Part shown: positions 1-9,071 of the stretch, piece by piece
Position numbering within the stretch: the stretch's first letter is position 1
How the letters are laid out: each line of letters opens with the position of its first letter
Source: an uncultured Collinsella sp.
GTDB taxonomy: Bacteria; Actinomycetota; Coriobacteriia; Coriobacteriales; Coriobacteriaceae
Reading direction: 5' to 3'
Length of the DNA: 64,000 nt
Assembly: GCA_900544095.1 (NCBI GenBank)
Contig: UQTV01000001.1
Span: 186,001 to 250,000, forward strand
Notes under the pieces: model-generated
Told to the model about the DNA's origin: nothing
Database searches by the model: none
The model's input: the letters and a program-made list of their open reading frames with translations, nothing else
Made by a program: the position numbers and the translations under genes

Positions 1-34
1 CAATCCCGCTTCAACGATTAACCGCCTTTGGGCA

Positions 35-76
35 AAAAGAAAGCCGGGCAGGTACGGAAAACCGCAACTGCCCGGC
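35..76 (-). terminator. Intrinsic terminator of the rsfS operon
   Basis: The arms GCCGGGCAG (43-51) and CTGCCCGGC (68-76) pair perfectly, and the loop can form an inner CGG/CCG pair. Read on the minus strand the stem is followed by TTTCTTTTT (complement of 34-42). It sits just past the stop of rsfS, the last gene of the long minus-strand run. Confidence 0.85.
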
Positions 77-120
77 GAAATGCACGAGGCTAGCTAAAAA
101 GCCCCGTATCAAATGTGCTG

Positions 121-576
121 TTAGAGGAGGTTGAGGGGGAGCTGGGGGGCGTCACCCCAGAGCTTTTCTAGGCGGTAGAAGTCGCGGGCTTCGGGAGTGA
201 AGACGTGGACGACGACCGAACCGTAGTCCATGAGCATCCAGGTCTTCTGCTCGCGGCCCTCGATGGAGAACGGATGCTCGCCGCAAGCCTCGGCGACCTT
301 CTCCTCGATCTCGTCGACGATAGAATCGACCTGGCGGTTGTTGGTACCGGTGGCAAGCACAAAGTAGTCGCACACGTCGGAAAGCTCGGTCAGGTCGAGC
401 ACCTGCACGTCCTCGCCTTTCTTGTCGTAGGCGGCCTGCGCGGCGGCGCGGGCGACATCCTCGGCGGCGACACCGCTCGCGGACAGCGAGGCGGCGGTGC
501 GGTCGGACGTGGCAACGAAACTCTTGTGCTCCACATCCTTAAGAATCTGCTCGTCAGTCATGGTCTCGTCGGCCAT
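121..576 (-). CDS. rsfS: Ribosomal silencing factor RsfS (YbeB/Iojap family)
   Basis: RsfS binds ribosomal protein L14 on the free 50S subunit and blocks subunit joining, lowering translation under starvation. The Iojap/RsfS domain fills the C-terminal two thirds: the stretch VLDLTELSDVCDYFVLATG, then REQKTWMLMDYGSVVVHVF and a FYRLEKLW end are typical. The N-terminal 40 residues are an acidic, less conserved extension. The reading frame opens at a GTG at 597, but AGAAAGAGG sits 6 bases before the ATG at 576, so 576 is the chosen start. It is the last gene after nadD and yqeK, a gene order common in Gram-positive bacteria. Confidence 0.93.
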   Translation of the reverse strand: MADETMTDEQILKDVEHKSFVATSDRTAASLSASGVAAEDVARAAAQAAYDKKGEDVQVLDLTELSDVCDYFVLATGTNNRQVDSIVDEIEEKVAEACGEHPFSIEGREQKTWMLMDYGSVVVHVFTPEARDFYRLEKLWGDAPQLPLNLL

Positions 577-604
577 GGAATACCTCTTTCTAGACACACC
601 CGAG

Positions 605-1228
605 CTAGCGCAGCTGGGCGTAATGGTTGTAAATCGTAATAGCCGTGGGATAAAGATAGCGCCCGGACTGGATCACATAGACCAGACCCTGCGCAAAACA
701 GGAGAAGAACAACTCGTCGAGCGAGGACTTCCCCACCATCTTGCGCAGCGCATGGGCATAGTCGCCGTGGCGGTTGGGCTCGATGGCATCTGCCACAAAG
801 ACCACCATATCGAGCGGCGTCATGTCGCAGGCACCCACGGTGTGACGGTCGACAGCCTGGAAAACAGCCGGCGACAGCTCGGGGAAAAGCTGCGGAAGCT
901 CATAGGCGGCAACAGGGCCATGCAAAAGCGGCGTCGCGGCGGAAGGAGAGCCGGCAACCTTGATGCCATAGTGAAGCGCGCGGGCCACGAGCTCGTCATC
1001 GGAAAGCACCTTGTCCCAGTCGTGGATCAAGCCGGCGGCAGCGGCATCAAAGCGGTCAACGCCGTAGACCTCGGCCAGATGAAGTGCGGTCTCGGCAACA
1101 CCCAGCGAATGCACATAGCGCTTGCGCTTATCTTTCATGCGAACATCGAGCAGCTCTTGAATGCGCTTGAGCAGCGCGCGCTCATCGCCCTCAAACTGAT
1201 CCTCTACCGACAACGTAGCCCCCATCAC
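605..1228 (-). CDS. yqeK: HD-domain hydrolase YqeK (diadenosine tetraphosphatase type)
   Basis: Members of the YqeK family hydrolyse Ap4A symmetrically to ADP, clearing an alarmone-like dinucleotide. The HD-domain metal ligands are visible: H40 in KRYVHSLGVAETA, the H69-D70 pair in AGLIHDWDK, a histidine in LLHGPVAAY, and an aspartate in VVFVADAIEPNR, a segment typical of the family. Length (207 residues) is normal. The start ATG overlaps the nadD stop, which implies translational coupling, and rsfS follows directly. The protein was historically called a putative nicotinate-nucleotide adenylyltransferase partner because of its position beside nadD. Confidence 0.9.
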   Translation of the reverse strand: MMGATLSVEDQFEGDERALLKRIQELLDVRMKDKRKRYVHSLGVAETALHLAEVYGVDRFDAAAAGLIHDWDKVLSDDELVARALHYGIKVAGSPSAATPLLHGPVAAYELPQLFPELSPAVFQAVDRHTVGACDMTPLDMVVFVADAIEPNRHGDYAHALRKMVGKSSLDELFFSCFAQGLVYVIQSGRYLYPTAITIYNHYAQLR

Positions 1229-1902
1229 TCAAAATCTTCTTGACCCAGATCGACATACAAACTGCGCTTGCGAATGTAGCCGAGCACAGACTCGCTCGTA
1301 AGATAGCGCACGCTCATGCCGCGGGCAACTCGCTTACGAATGTTCGTCGAGCTGATCGCCAGCGCCGGAATCTGAATATAGCGCACATCGAACGGCAGCC
1401 CCGACTCTTTGATGCGGGCACGCGCCGTATCGATATCAAAACCCGGTCGCGTCGCCGCAATAAAGGTAGCAAGCTCAGCAATTCGCTCGGCATCATGCCA
1501 GGTCACAATATCAATAATCGCGTCGGCGCCCGTAATAAAGTAGAGCTTTACCTGCGGCGGGTAAAAGTCGCGAAGGGCATGAAGCGTATCGGCAGTATAG
1601 GTCACGCCTGGACGGTCGATCTCGAAACGGCTCGCCAAAAAAGCCGGATTCGCGGCGGTGGCGAGGACCGTCATGGCATAACGGTCCTCGGCAGGCGTAA
1701 CCGGCTTGTCAAGCTTAAAGGCGGGAGAGCCCGCCGGCATAAAGAGCACAGCGTCCAAGTCGAGCGACTCGCGCGCCTGCTCGGCAGTCACCAGGTGCCC
1801 GTAATGAATCGGGTCGAATGTGCCGCCCATAATGCCAAGCCGAAACTCCTTGCCCTCTTTTATGGGAAGCTCGGGCAAACCGATTCCACCGCGCAGCGAC
1901 AT
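1225..1902 (-). CDS. nadD: Nicotinate-nucleotide adenylyltransferase
   Basis: NadD transfers AMP from ATP to nicotinate mononucleotide to make deamido-NAD, an essential cytosolic step of NAD synthesis. The nucleotidyltransferase signature GIMGGTFDPIHYGHL lies at residues 24-38, and the second motif ISSTNIRKRV is near the C-terminus; both match the cytidylyltransferase-like superfamily. At 225 residues it is slightly long because of about 20 extra N-terminal residues. The gene begins three bases after the obg stop and overlaps yqeK, so obg-nadD-yqeK-rsfS is almost certainly one transcript. Confidence 0.95.
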   Translation of the reverse strand: MSLRGGIGLPELPIKEGKEFRLGIMGGTFDPIHYGHLVTAEQARESLDLDAVLFMPAGSPAFKLDKPVTPAEDRYAMTVLATAANPAFLASRFEIDRPGVTYTADTLHALRDFYPPQVKLYFITGADAIIDIVTWHDAERIAELATFIAATRPGFDIDTARARIKESGLPFDVRYIQIPALAISSTNIRKRVARGMSVRYLTSESVLGYIRKRSLYVDLGQEDFE

Positions 1903-1905
1903 GGC

Positions 1906-3384
<1,479 letters not shown>

Positions 3385-3457
3385 CTACAAAAAAGAGGGA
3401 GACCCTTGAATCCTAAAACTCAAGTGCCTCCCACATATGTGCTCTATGAAGGGTGAA

Positions 3458-3715
3458 TTACGCGTTCGCGAGCGGGCGTACGCTGACCCTGTGCTTGATA
3501 CCCTTGTGGAACTCAACGGTACCGTCGACCAGCGCGAACAGCGTGTCGTCCTTGCCACGGCCAACGTTCTCACCCGGGTGGATGTGCGTGCCGTGCTGAC
3601 GGACGAGAATCGTGCCCGTGGTTACCGTCTGGCCGGCATAGCGCTTCGTGCCAAGGCGCTGACCGCGGGAGTCACGGCCATTACGGGAGGAACCGAGTCC
3701 TTTTTTGTGTGCCAT
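3458..3715 (-). CDS. rpmA: 50S ribosomal protein L27
   Basis: L27 sits near the peptidyl transferase centre, and its flexible N-terminus contacts tRNA. The protein opens directly with [16 protein letters not shown], so it has no cleavable N-terminal extension of the Staphylococcus type. The core [26 protein letters not shown] matches the family, and 85 residues is the usual length. It lies between rplU and obg and is probably transcribed from the rplU promoter. Confidence 0.98.
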   Translation of the reverse strand: MAHKKGLGSSRNGRDSRGQRLGTKRYAGQTVTTGTILVRQHGTHIHPGENVGRGKDDTLFALVDGTVEFHKGIKHRVSVRPLANA

Positions 3716-3748
3716 TGTGTATACCTACTCTTTCGTTACGAGTGTAAT

Positions 3749-4123
3749 CTACTCGGCGACGGGAGCCTCGGCAACAGCCTCGGCCTCTGCCTTGACAGCC
3801 TTCTTGGCGCGGGACGTAGCCTGGACCTTCACGATCTTCAGCTTGGTGAGCTGCTGACGGTGACCCTTCAGACGACGATAGCGCTTACGCTTGTGGAACT
3901 TGAAGACCAGCTGCTTCTCGCCCTTGAACTGCTCAACGATCTGAGCGGTAACCTTGGCCTTGGCCAGCTTGTCGGGATCGGTGACGATCTTCTTACCATC
4001 GTTGAGGAAGATGACCGGCAGGGTGACCTTGTCGCCCTCATTGCCCTCGATCTTCTCGACGGTGATGACATCGTCGGTGGCGACCTTGTACTGCTTGCCG
4101 CCCGTGTTAACGATTGCGTACAT
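3749..4123 (-). CDS. rplU: 50S ribosomal protein L21
   Basis: L21 binds 23S rRNA during 50S assembly. The family opening MYAIVNTGGKQYKV is present, and KRYRRLKGHRQQLTKLKI is the conserved C-terminal RNA-binding end. About 20 extra residues rich in Ala, Lys and Glu follow the normal end, giving 124 residues; such tails occur in actinobacteria. The frame is open to an upstream ATG at 4144, but AAGGG lies nine bases before the ATG at 4123 and family starts align there. It is the first gene of the rplU-rpmA-obg unit. Confidence 0.97.
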   Translation of the reverse strand: MYAIVNTGGKQYKVATDDVITVEKIEGNEGDKVTLPVIFLNDGKKIVTDPDKLAKAKVTAQIVEQFKGEKQLVFKFHKRKRYRRLKGHRQQLTKLKIVKVQATSRAKKAVKAEAEAVAEAPVAE

Positions 4124-4165
4124 GTTTACTTGCCCTTCATGCATCAGTTAGTGCAACAGCCGAAT

Positions 4166-4194
4166 ATAGTAGCAGGCGAAAATACCCCCGTCAA
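4166..4194 (-). promoter_or_regulatory. Sigma-70-type promoter of rplU-rpmA-obg
   Basis: On the minus strand TTGACG (4194-4189) is followed after exactly 17 bases by TACTAT (4171-4166), both close to the housekeeping consensus. The predicted transcript would start about 35 bases before the rplU start codon. The -35 box overlaps the stop codon of the preceding gene, so ribosomal protein genes can be transcribed independently of the upstream radical SAM genes. Confidence 0.7.
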
Positions 4195-5003
4195 CGAGTA
4201 TGTGGAGCAAATCCACAAGTTCGCACAGGTATGGGGCTGACGAGTCGGCCCTCGTCGTCCTCGCATGCTTGATTCTGACGCTCGACATCGTAGGAGCAGA
4301 TGGTCACGAGGTCTTGCATACCGGTGGAAACAATAGGTGCATCGACGCCCGGGGTCAAGCCCTGCAACAAAACATCAGCAGCTGAAAGCAAAATCTCCGG
4401 ACGCATAGAGCCCTCGTTGTCGGCATGGGTGTCGAGCATGAGCACCAGATGGTCCGGACGCTCCCCCGCCGTGAGCTCATAGCCCACGAGCGTGTGATCC
4501 AAATCCAAGCGCTTGCTCTTTTTGCCGCGCGCGTAGTCGATGCCATGGTCCGCGCGCAGCGTGTCGATCGCACGACGCACCTCGTCGGCGCTTACGGGCG
4601 CCTCGGGATCCAAGTGCAGGTCGATGCGATACGACAGACGCGTGAGCTGCGCCGTCAACGCCGGCGTGCGCACGTCGATGTACGCCGCCTCGATGGGCGC
4701 CAGATCGGCCGGAGACGCCGCAGCCAGGCGCCCAAACGCCTCGTCGAGCGCCACGAACTCGGTCATAAACAGGTCATACCACTCGCAGGTCGACGACGTA
4801 CCCACCGGTAGCGCCGAAGAGAAGCCCACGCGCATGTGCGGAGAGAAGCCCTGCGTGACGGCATAGGGAAGCCCCGCACGGCGCACGATGCGCTCAATGG
4901 TATGGATTACTTCGAGATGGCCCAGGTACTTAAGGCGATCGCGCTTGCCATAGCGAACACGAAGTCTAAAGAGCGTGGGGTTGTCGGTCAGGCGCTCACT
5001 CAT
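4191..5003 (-). CDS. TIGR03936-family (DUF2344) radical-SAM-linked protein
   Basis: This family of unknown function is found next to, or fused to, the TIGR03960 radical SAM protein that precedes it here. The N-terminal part FRLRVRYGKRDRLKYLGHLEVIHTIERIVRRAGLPYAVTQGF, here broken for length as FRLRVRYGKRDRLKYLGH and VIHTIERIVRRAGLPY, carries the family hallmark, followed by the SPHMRVGFSSALPVG stretch. Its ATG overlaps the upstream stop (ATGA), so the two proteins are co-translated and probably act together. A role in RNA modification has been suggested from its frequent position beside ribosomal and RNase genes, but that is inference. Confidence 0.85.
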   Translation of the reverse strand: MSERLTDNPTLFRLRVRYGKRDRLKYLGHLEVIHTIERIVRRAGLPYAVTQGFSPHMRVGFSSALPVGTSSTCEWYDLFMTEFVALDEAFGRLAAASPADLAPIEAAYIDVRTPALTAQLTRLSYRIDLHLDPEAPVSADEVRRAIDTLRADHGIDYARGKKSKRLDLDHTLVGYELTAGERPDHLVLMLDTHADNEGSMRPEILLSAADVLLQGLTPGVDAPIVSTGMQDLVTICSYDVERQNQACEDDEGRLVSPIPVRTCGFAPHTR

Positions 5004-6877
5004 GCGCGATCACCCATCAATACATTCTTGGCGTGGAGCGTGGGGCAGATTCCGCAGCCGGTGCACGACGTGCGGGTGCAGTCGGGAGTCGTGACACCCT
5101 CGAGCGAGCGACGGTACTCGCGCTCGAGGAAGCCGCGCGTGCAGCCGGGGCTCACATGCTCCCACGGCAGACGCCAGTCCAACTCGTAGGGCAGGTGCAC
5201 GAGCTCATTGAGGTCGATGCCGTTTTTGGCAGCAGCCTCCTTCCAGTTATCGAGCGAGAAATGCTCCACCCAGGCGTCAAAACGCGAGCCGGCACGCCAG
5301 GCATCGATGATGACGGGCGTCATGTCACGACCGGCGCGGGACAGCGCGGCCTCGATGAGCGAGGTCTCGGCATCGTGGTAATGCACGCGGACGGCACGGT
5401 TGCGAACGCTCGTGATAAGCAGCTTCTGGCGACGCTTGACGTCGTCGTAATCGAGCTGCGGGCACCACTGGAACGGCGTGGCAGCCTTGGGGATAAAGAC
5501 CGAAACCGAGATCGACACCGAGATCGAGCCGCGACGAGCCTTGGGCACCACGGAACGACCGAGCTCCAGCACGTGATCGGCCAGATTGGCGATGGCCACG
5601 ATGTCCTCGTCGCGCTCGCCGGGAAGGCCCATCATAAAGTAGAGCTTCATGCGGTTCCAGCCGGCCTCGAAGGCCGCCTTGGCCGCACGGTCCAGGTCCT
5701 CCTCGGTCACGTTCTTGTTAATGATGTCGCGCATGCGCTGGCTGCCGGCCTCGGGCGCGAACGTCAGGCCGCCCTTCTTTTCGCCGGCGACCGACTCGGC
5801 CATATCCACGCCAAACGAATCCAAGCGCTGCGACGGAATAGACACGCGAATACCCGTATCTTCCAGGCGACGGTTGAGCCTGTCAAGCACGTCACGAATG
5901 CAGGAGTGGTCGGTCGTGGAGAGCGAGGTCAGCGACACCTCGTCATAGCCGGTCTTTTCCAGACCCTGAATCACCGACGAGACGATTTGGTCGGCCGAAC
6001 GCTCACGCACCGGGCGATACGTCATGCCGGCCTGGCAAAAACGACAGCCGCGAGCGCAGCCGCGCAGAATCTCGATAGACAGGCGGTCGTGAACCAGCTG
6101 CGCATAGGGCACGCACGACTGCGACAGCGGATTCGTGGCGCCGAAATCCTCGACGACGCGTTTGTAGACCACGGTCGGCGCATCCTTGCCCTCGCGCGGC
6201 ACGGTGTAGCCGTGCGGCGAGCAGGGCTCGTCGTGACGAACCTCATAGAGCGACGGCACGTAGTTGCCGGCAATGGATGCAAGCTGCTCAACAATCTGCG
6301 CGCGCGGGACTCCTTCGTCGCGCAGGCGGCGATGCAGCTGGCAGGTCTCGAGCAGCGATTCCTCGCCCTCGCCGATGAGGATGGCATCGAAGAAGGCCGC
6401 GTACGGCTCGGGGTTGTACACCGAGGGGCCGCCGGCGATGATGATGGGGTCGTCTTCACCTCGGTCGGCCGCTAACAGCGGAATGCCAGCGAGATCGAGT
6501 GCCTCAAGGAAGTTCGTCACCGCCATCTCGTGCGGCACATGCAGGCCGACGATATCAAACGAAGCGACCGGCGCTGCACCCTCGAGCGAGAGCAGCGGAA
6601 TGCCTGCCTCGCGCATAGCGTCACCCATATCGGGCCACGGCACATAGCCACGCTCGCAGGAGATGCCCTCGGCCTGGTTAAGGATGTTGTAGAGGATGGC
6701 GATACCCTGGTTGGGCAGACCAACCTCGTACACATCCGGGTAGATCAGGCAGCAACGGTAGTCGGCATCGGCCTTGGAAAGCGTGCCCCACTCGTGATCG
6801 ATATAGCGGCTCGGCTTTTCGACCTTGGCGAGCAACGGCTCAATTAAATGAAAACAGTCTTGATACGGAACGCGCAA
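5000..6877 (-). CDS. TIGR03960-family B12-binding radical SAM protein
   Basis: The protein has an N-terminal cobalamin-binding-like region (about 40-200, with CCLIYPDVYEVGLPNQG) followed by a radical SAM domain. The cluster motif CARGCRFCQAG (near residue 275) has the CxxxCxxC spacing that binds the 4Fe-4S cluster cleaving S-adenosylmethionine. A further cysteine group, CTRTSCTGCGIC, closes the C-terminus and may hold a second cluster. Length (625) is normal for the family. Start is TTG 6877 after AGGGG. Substrate is unknown; the family is typically beside rplU-rpmA-obg, as here. Confidence 0.9.
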   Translation of the reverse strand: MRVPYQDCFHLIEPLLAKVEKPSRYIDHEWGTLSKADADYRCCLIYPDVYEVGLPNQGIAILYNILNQAEGISCERGYVPWPDMGDAMREAGIPLLSLEGAAPVASFDIVGLHVPHEMAVTNFLEALDLAGIPLLAADRGEDDPIIIAGGPSVYNPEPYAAFFDAILIGEGEESLLETCQLHRRLRDEGVPRAQIVEQLASIAGNYVPSLYEVRHDEPCSPHGYTVPREGKDAPTVVYKRVVEDFGATNPLSQSCVPYAQLVHDRLSIEILRGCARGCRFCQAGMTYRPVRERSADQIVSSVIQGLEKTGYDEVSLTSLSTTDHSCIRDVLDRLNRRLEDTGIRVSIPSQRLDSFGVDMAESVAGEKKGGLTFAPEAGSQRMRDIINKNVTEEDLDRAAKAAFEAGWNRMKLYFMMGLPGERDEDIVAIANLADHVLELGRSVVPKARRGSISVSISVSVFIPKAATPFQWCPQLDYDDVKRRQKLLITSVRNRAVRVHYHDAETSLIEAALSRAGRDMTPVIIDAWRAGSRFDAWVEHFSLDNWKEAAAKNGIDLNELVHLPYELDWRLPWEHVSPGCTRGFLEREYRRSLEGVTTPDCTRTSCTGCGICPTLHAKNVLMGDRA

Positions 6878-6887
6878 CGGAAAACCC

Positions 6888-7817
6888 CTAAGCAGCGAGA
6901 TCGGATGCGTCCTGATAGGACGCCATAGGACGGGTAGCGCCCGCGACCGTGGTCACCAGATCGCGAACGCGGGAGAACGTGGCAGTAACCACCTCGTTGG
7001 CACGGCTGTAGTCGACATCGCGCTCGTAGAGCGAAACGAGCGCACGGCCCATGCCATAGGTGCCCGCGGCAGCAGTGAGCGCCTTGACGGCAAACCCAAT
7101 ATGCGGCGTCTGCTTGACGAGCGCGCGGGTGACCGCGCGGATCACAAGACCGCCGACAAGCACGCCTGCGACCTCGTAGCCGCGCTCAGGCTTAATGCCG
7201 CGTCCAAAGACGGCAGCGAGCTCAAAGAGCATGCCCACCTGCGCCAGCGCCATAACGGGATAATCGGCGCCCGGCAAAAACACCAGCGCACCGGTCGCCA
7301 TATTGGTGAGCGCGCACGAGGTGATGATACGATTGGCCGCCGCGATGCGCATGAAGGCAAAGTTCGCCGCAAAAGCCGTTTCCTTTTCGGTGCGATCGAG
7401 AATCCAGCGGGCAAGCGTCTCGAGCAGATACGTCTTATCGGTTGCCGCTACCACGCCGAGCACAGGCGTGGACTCCTCGATAAACGGCACCTCCACAGCA
7501 GACTCGGCAAGCACGCACACGGGGGCGCCGGCGATCACGAGCTCCTGCACGGCACTCTCCAAGCGGTCGGAGCCGCACGAGAGCACCAGCACCACATCGG
7601 TATCGGTCTTTGGAGCAATTCGCTCCTCCCCCAGACGCTCGACGCGCACAATGCCCGAGGTCGTCTGCGGTACAAAGGCGTCACGCACCGTCTCGGCCAG
7701 AAAGCGCGAGGCGGACGAATCCAAATAGACCGAGACGCGCACCGGCGTATCGGAATCCTTCTTAACGGACGCGCCCATCTTAAAAGCGCGGGTCAGCTTA
7801 TCTACGGGAATTTTCAT
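6888..7817 (-). CDS. DUF697-like membrane-associated protein
   Basis: No enzyme motif is recognised. Residues about 165-205 contain LVFLPGADYPVMALAQVGMLFELA, resembling the conserved segment of YcjF/DUF697 proteins, whose C-terminal halves are hydrophobic and membrane-associated. A second glycine-rich hydrophobic stretch (about 215-265) follows. The N-terminal 140 residues look like a soluble alpha/beta domain (VVLVLSCGSDRL, VCVLAESAVEVPF) that resembles a degenerate P-loop fold without a Walker A lysine motif. It lies between rodA and the radical SAM genes with short gaps, so it is probably co-transcribed with the cell-shape genes. Confidence 0.6.
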   Translation of the reverse strand: MKIPVDKLTRAFKMGASVKKDSDTPVRVSVYLDSSASRFLAETVRDAFVPQTTSGIVRVERLGEERIAPKTDTDVVLVLSCGSDRLESAVQELVIAGAPVCVLAESAVEVPFIEESTPVLGVVAATDKTYLLETLARWILDRTEKETAFAANFAFMRIAAANRIITSCALTNMATGALVFLPGADYPVMALAQVGMLFELAAVFGRGIKPERGYEVAGVLVGGLVIRAVTRALVKQTPHIGFAVKALTAAAGTYGMGRALVSLYERDVDYSRANEVVTATFSRVRDLVTTVAGATRPMASYQDASDLAA

Positions 7818-7835
7818 AGCAAACCCCTCCAGCGG

Positions 7836-9062
7836 TTACGCGGCGCCCGAACGATGCCGCCATATGGATTGTACGATACCCACCGTCAGCAGCTGAATCA
7901 TCATCGAAGAAGAACCGAAGCTAATAAACGGTAGCGGAATACCGGTAATCGGCATCATGCCGATGCACATGCCGATGTTTTCGAAGGTCTGGAACGCCCA
8001 CATGCCAACGATGCCCACACACGATAGGCGCAAGAACAGCGACTCACACTTAAAGGCGACGCGAATCGTCGAAAAGATCAGCAGCACGTAGAGGCACAGG
8101 AGCAAAAAGGAACCGCAAAAGCCAAAGGTCTCGGACAGGAAGGCGAAGACGAAGTCGGTGTGGAACTCGGGCAGAAAGCCGCCGGCCGACTGCGTCGCAT
8201 GGCCCAAACCCTTACCAAAGAAGCCGCCCGAGCCAACGGCGATAAGCGACTGCTGCAGGTTGTAGGCATCGTCCGAATCGGCATTATCGGGGTCGATAAA
8301 GACCGTCAGACGGTTCATCTGATACTGCTTGATGAGCACATCGTGGCCGAGCAACGAATCAAAGACCGAATCGAGCGCCAGGACGAGGGCCACCAGGCCC
8401 ACGAGCAGGGCCAGGGTCGACAGCACCCATTCGCGGCGTGCACCGCTCATGCAGATGACGATGGCGCCCGAGACCAGCACGACCAGGCCCGAGCCCAGGT
8501 CGCCCATGGCGACGACGGCCAAAAACGGAATGGACAGCATGCCGCAGAGCTTGACGTAGTCGCGAACGGTATCGATGCGGCCGTTATACTGCGAGCCAAG
8601 CGTGGCGATAAAGAAGATGGTGATGAGCTTGGCAAGCTCAACCGGCTGGAATGTCAAGCCGATACCGGGAATCTTGATCCAGCCCGTCATGCCCAGACCG
8701 CCCGTATAGGACAGGCCCGGAATCTTGGGCGAGAAGATCACAATAAGGTCAATGACGAGCAGCGCCGTCGAGAAGTTAGAGATGCCGCGCAGATCGGTAC
8801 GCCAGACGAGCACCGCAAGCACCGCGCCAATGCCAATGCCCAGCAGGTGGCGTGAGAATGAGGCGTCGGCCTTAAACTGTGACGCCGACCAAATAATGAT
8901 GGCGCCATAGGCAACGAGCGCGACGGTAGCCAGCAGCACACCGATATGCACCTTTTGGCGAAACGTACCGCGCGAGGCCGAAAGTTGCTTGTTGACGCGG
9001 TCCAGGCTGCTGCGAGAGCCGGTCTTGGTTGAACGGAACAGATCCGCCGGAGAAAAATCCAT
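7836..9062 (-). CDS. rodA: Rod shape-determining protein RodA (SEDS glycosyltransferase)
   Basis: RodA is the SEDS-family peptidoglycan polymerase of the elongasome, working in the membrane with a class B PBP. About ten hydrophobic segments are visible. The family motifs FHTDFVFAFLSETFGFCGS and GIPLPFISFGSSSM are present. The start ATG 9062 follows AGGAGG at ideal spacing. It is encoded just after mrdA (PBP2), its known partner, within the mreBCD cluster, which favours RodA over FtsW. Confidence 0.94.
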   Translation of the reverse strand: MDFSPADLFRSTKTGSRSSLDRVNKQLSASRGTFRQKVHIGVLLATVALVAYGAIIIWSASQFKADASFSRHLLGIGIGAVLAVLVWRTDLRGISNFSTALLVIDLIVIFSPKIPGLSYTGGLGMTGWIKIPGIGLTFQPVELAKLITIFFIATLGSQYNGRIDTVRDYVKLCGMLSIPFLAVVAMGDLGSGLVVLVSGAIVICMSGARREWVLSTLALLVGLVALVLALDSVFDSLLGHDVLIKQYQMNRLTVFIDPDNADSDDAYNLQQSLIAVGSGGFFGKGLGHATQSAGGFLPEFHTDFVFAFLSETFGFCGSFLLLCLYVLLIFSTIRVAFKCESLFLRLSCVGIVGMWAFQTFENIGMCIGMMPITGIPLPFISFGSSSMMIQLLTVGIVQSIWRHRSGAA

Positions 9063-9071
9063 CGCAACCTC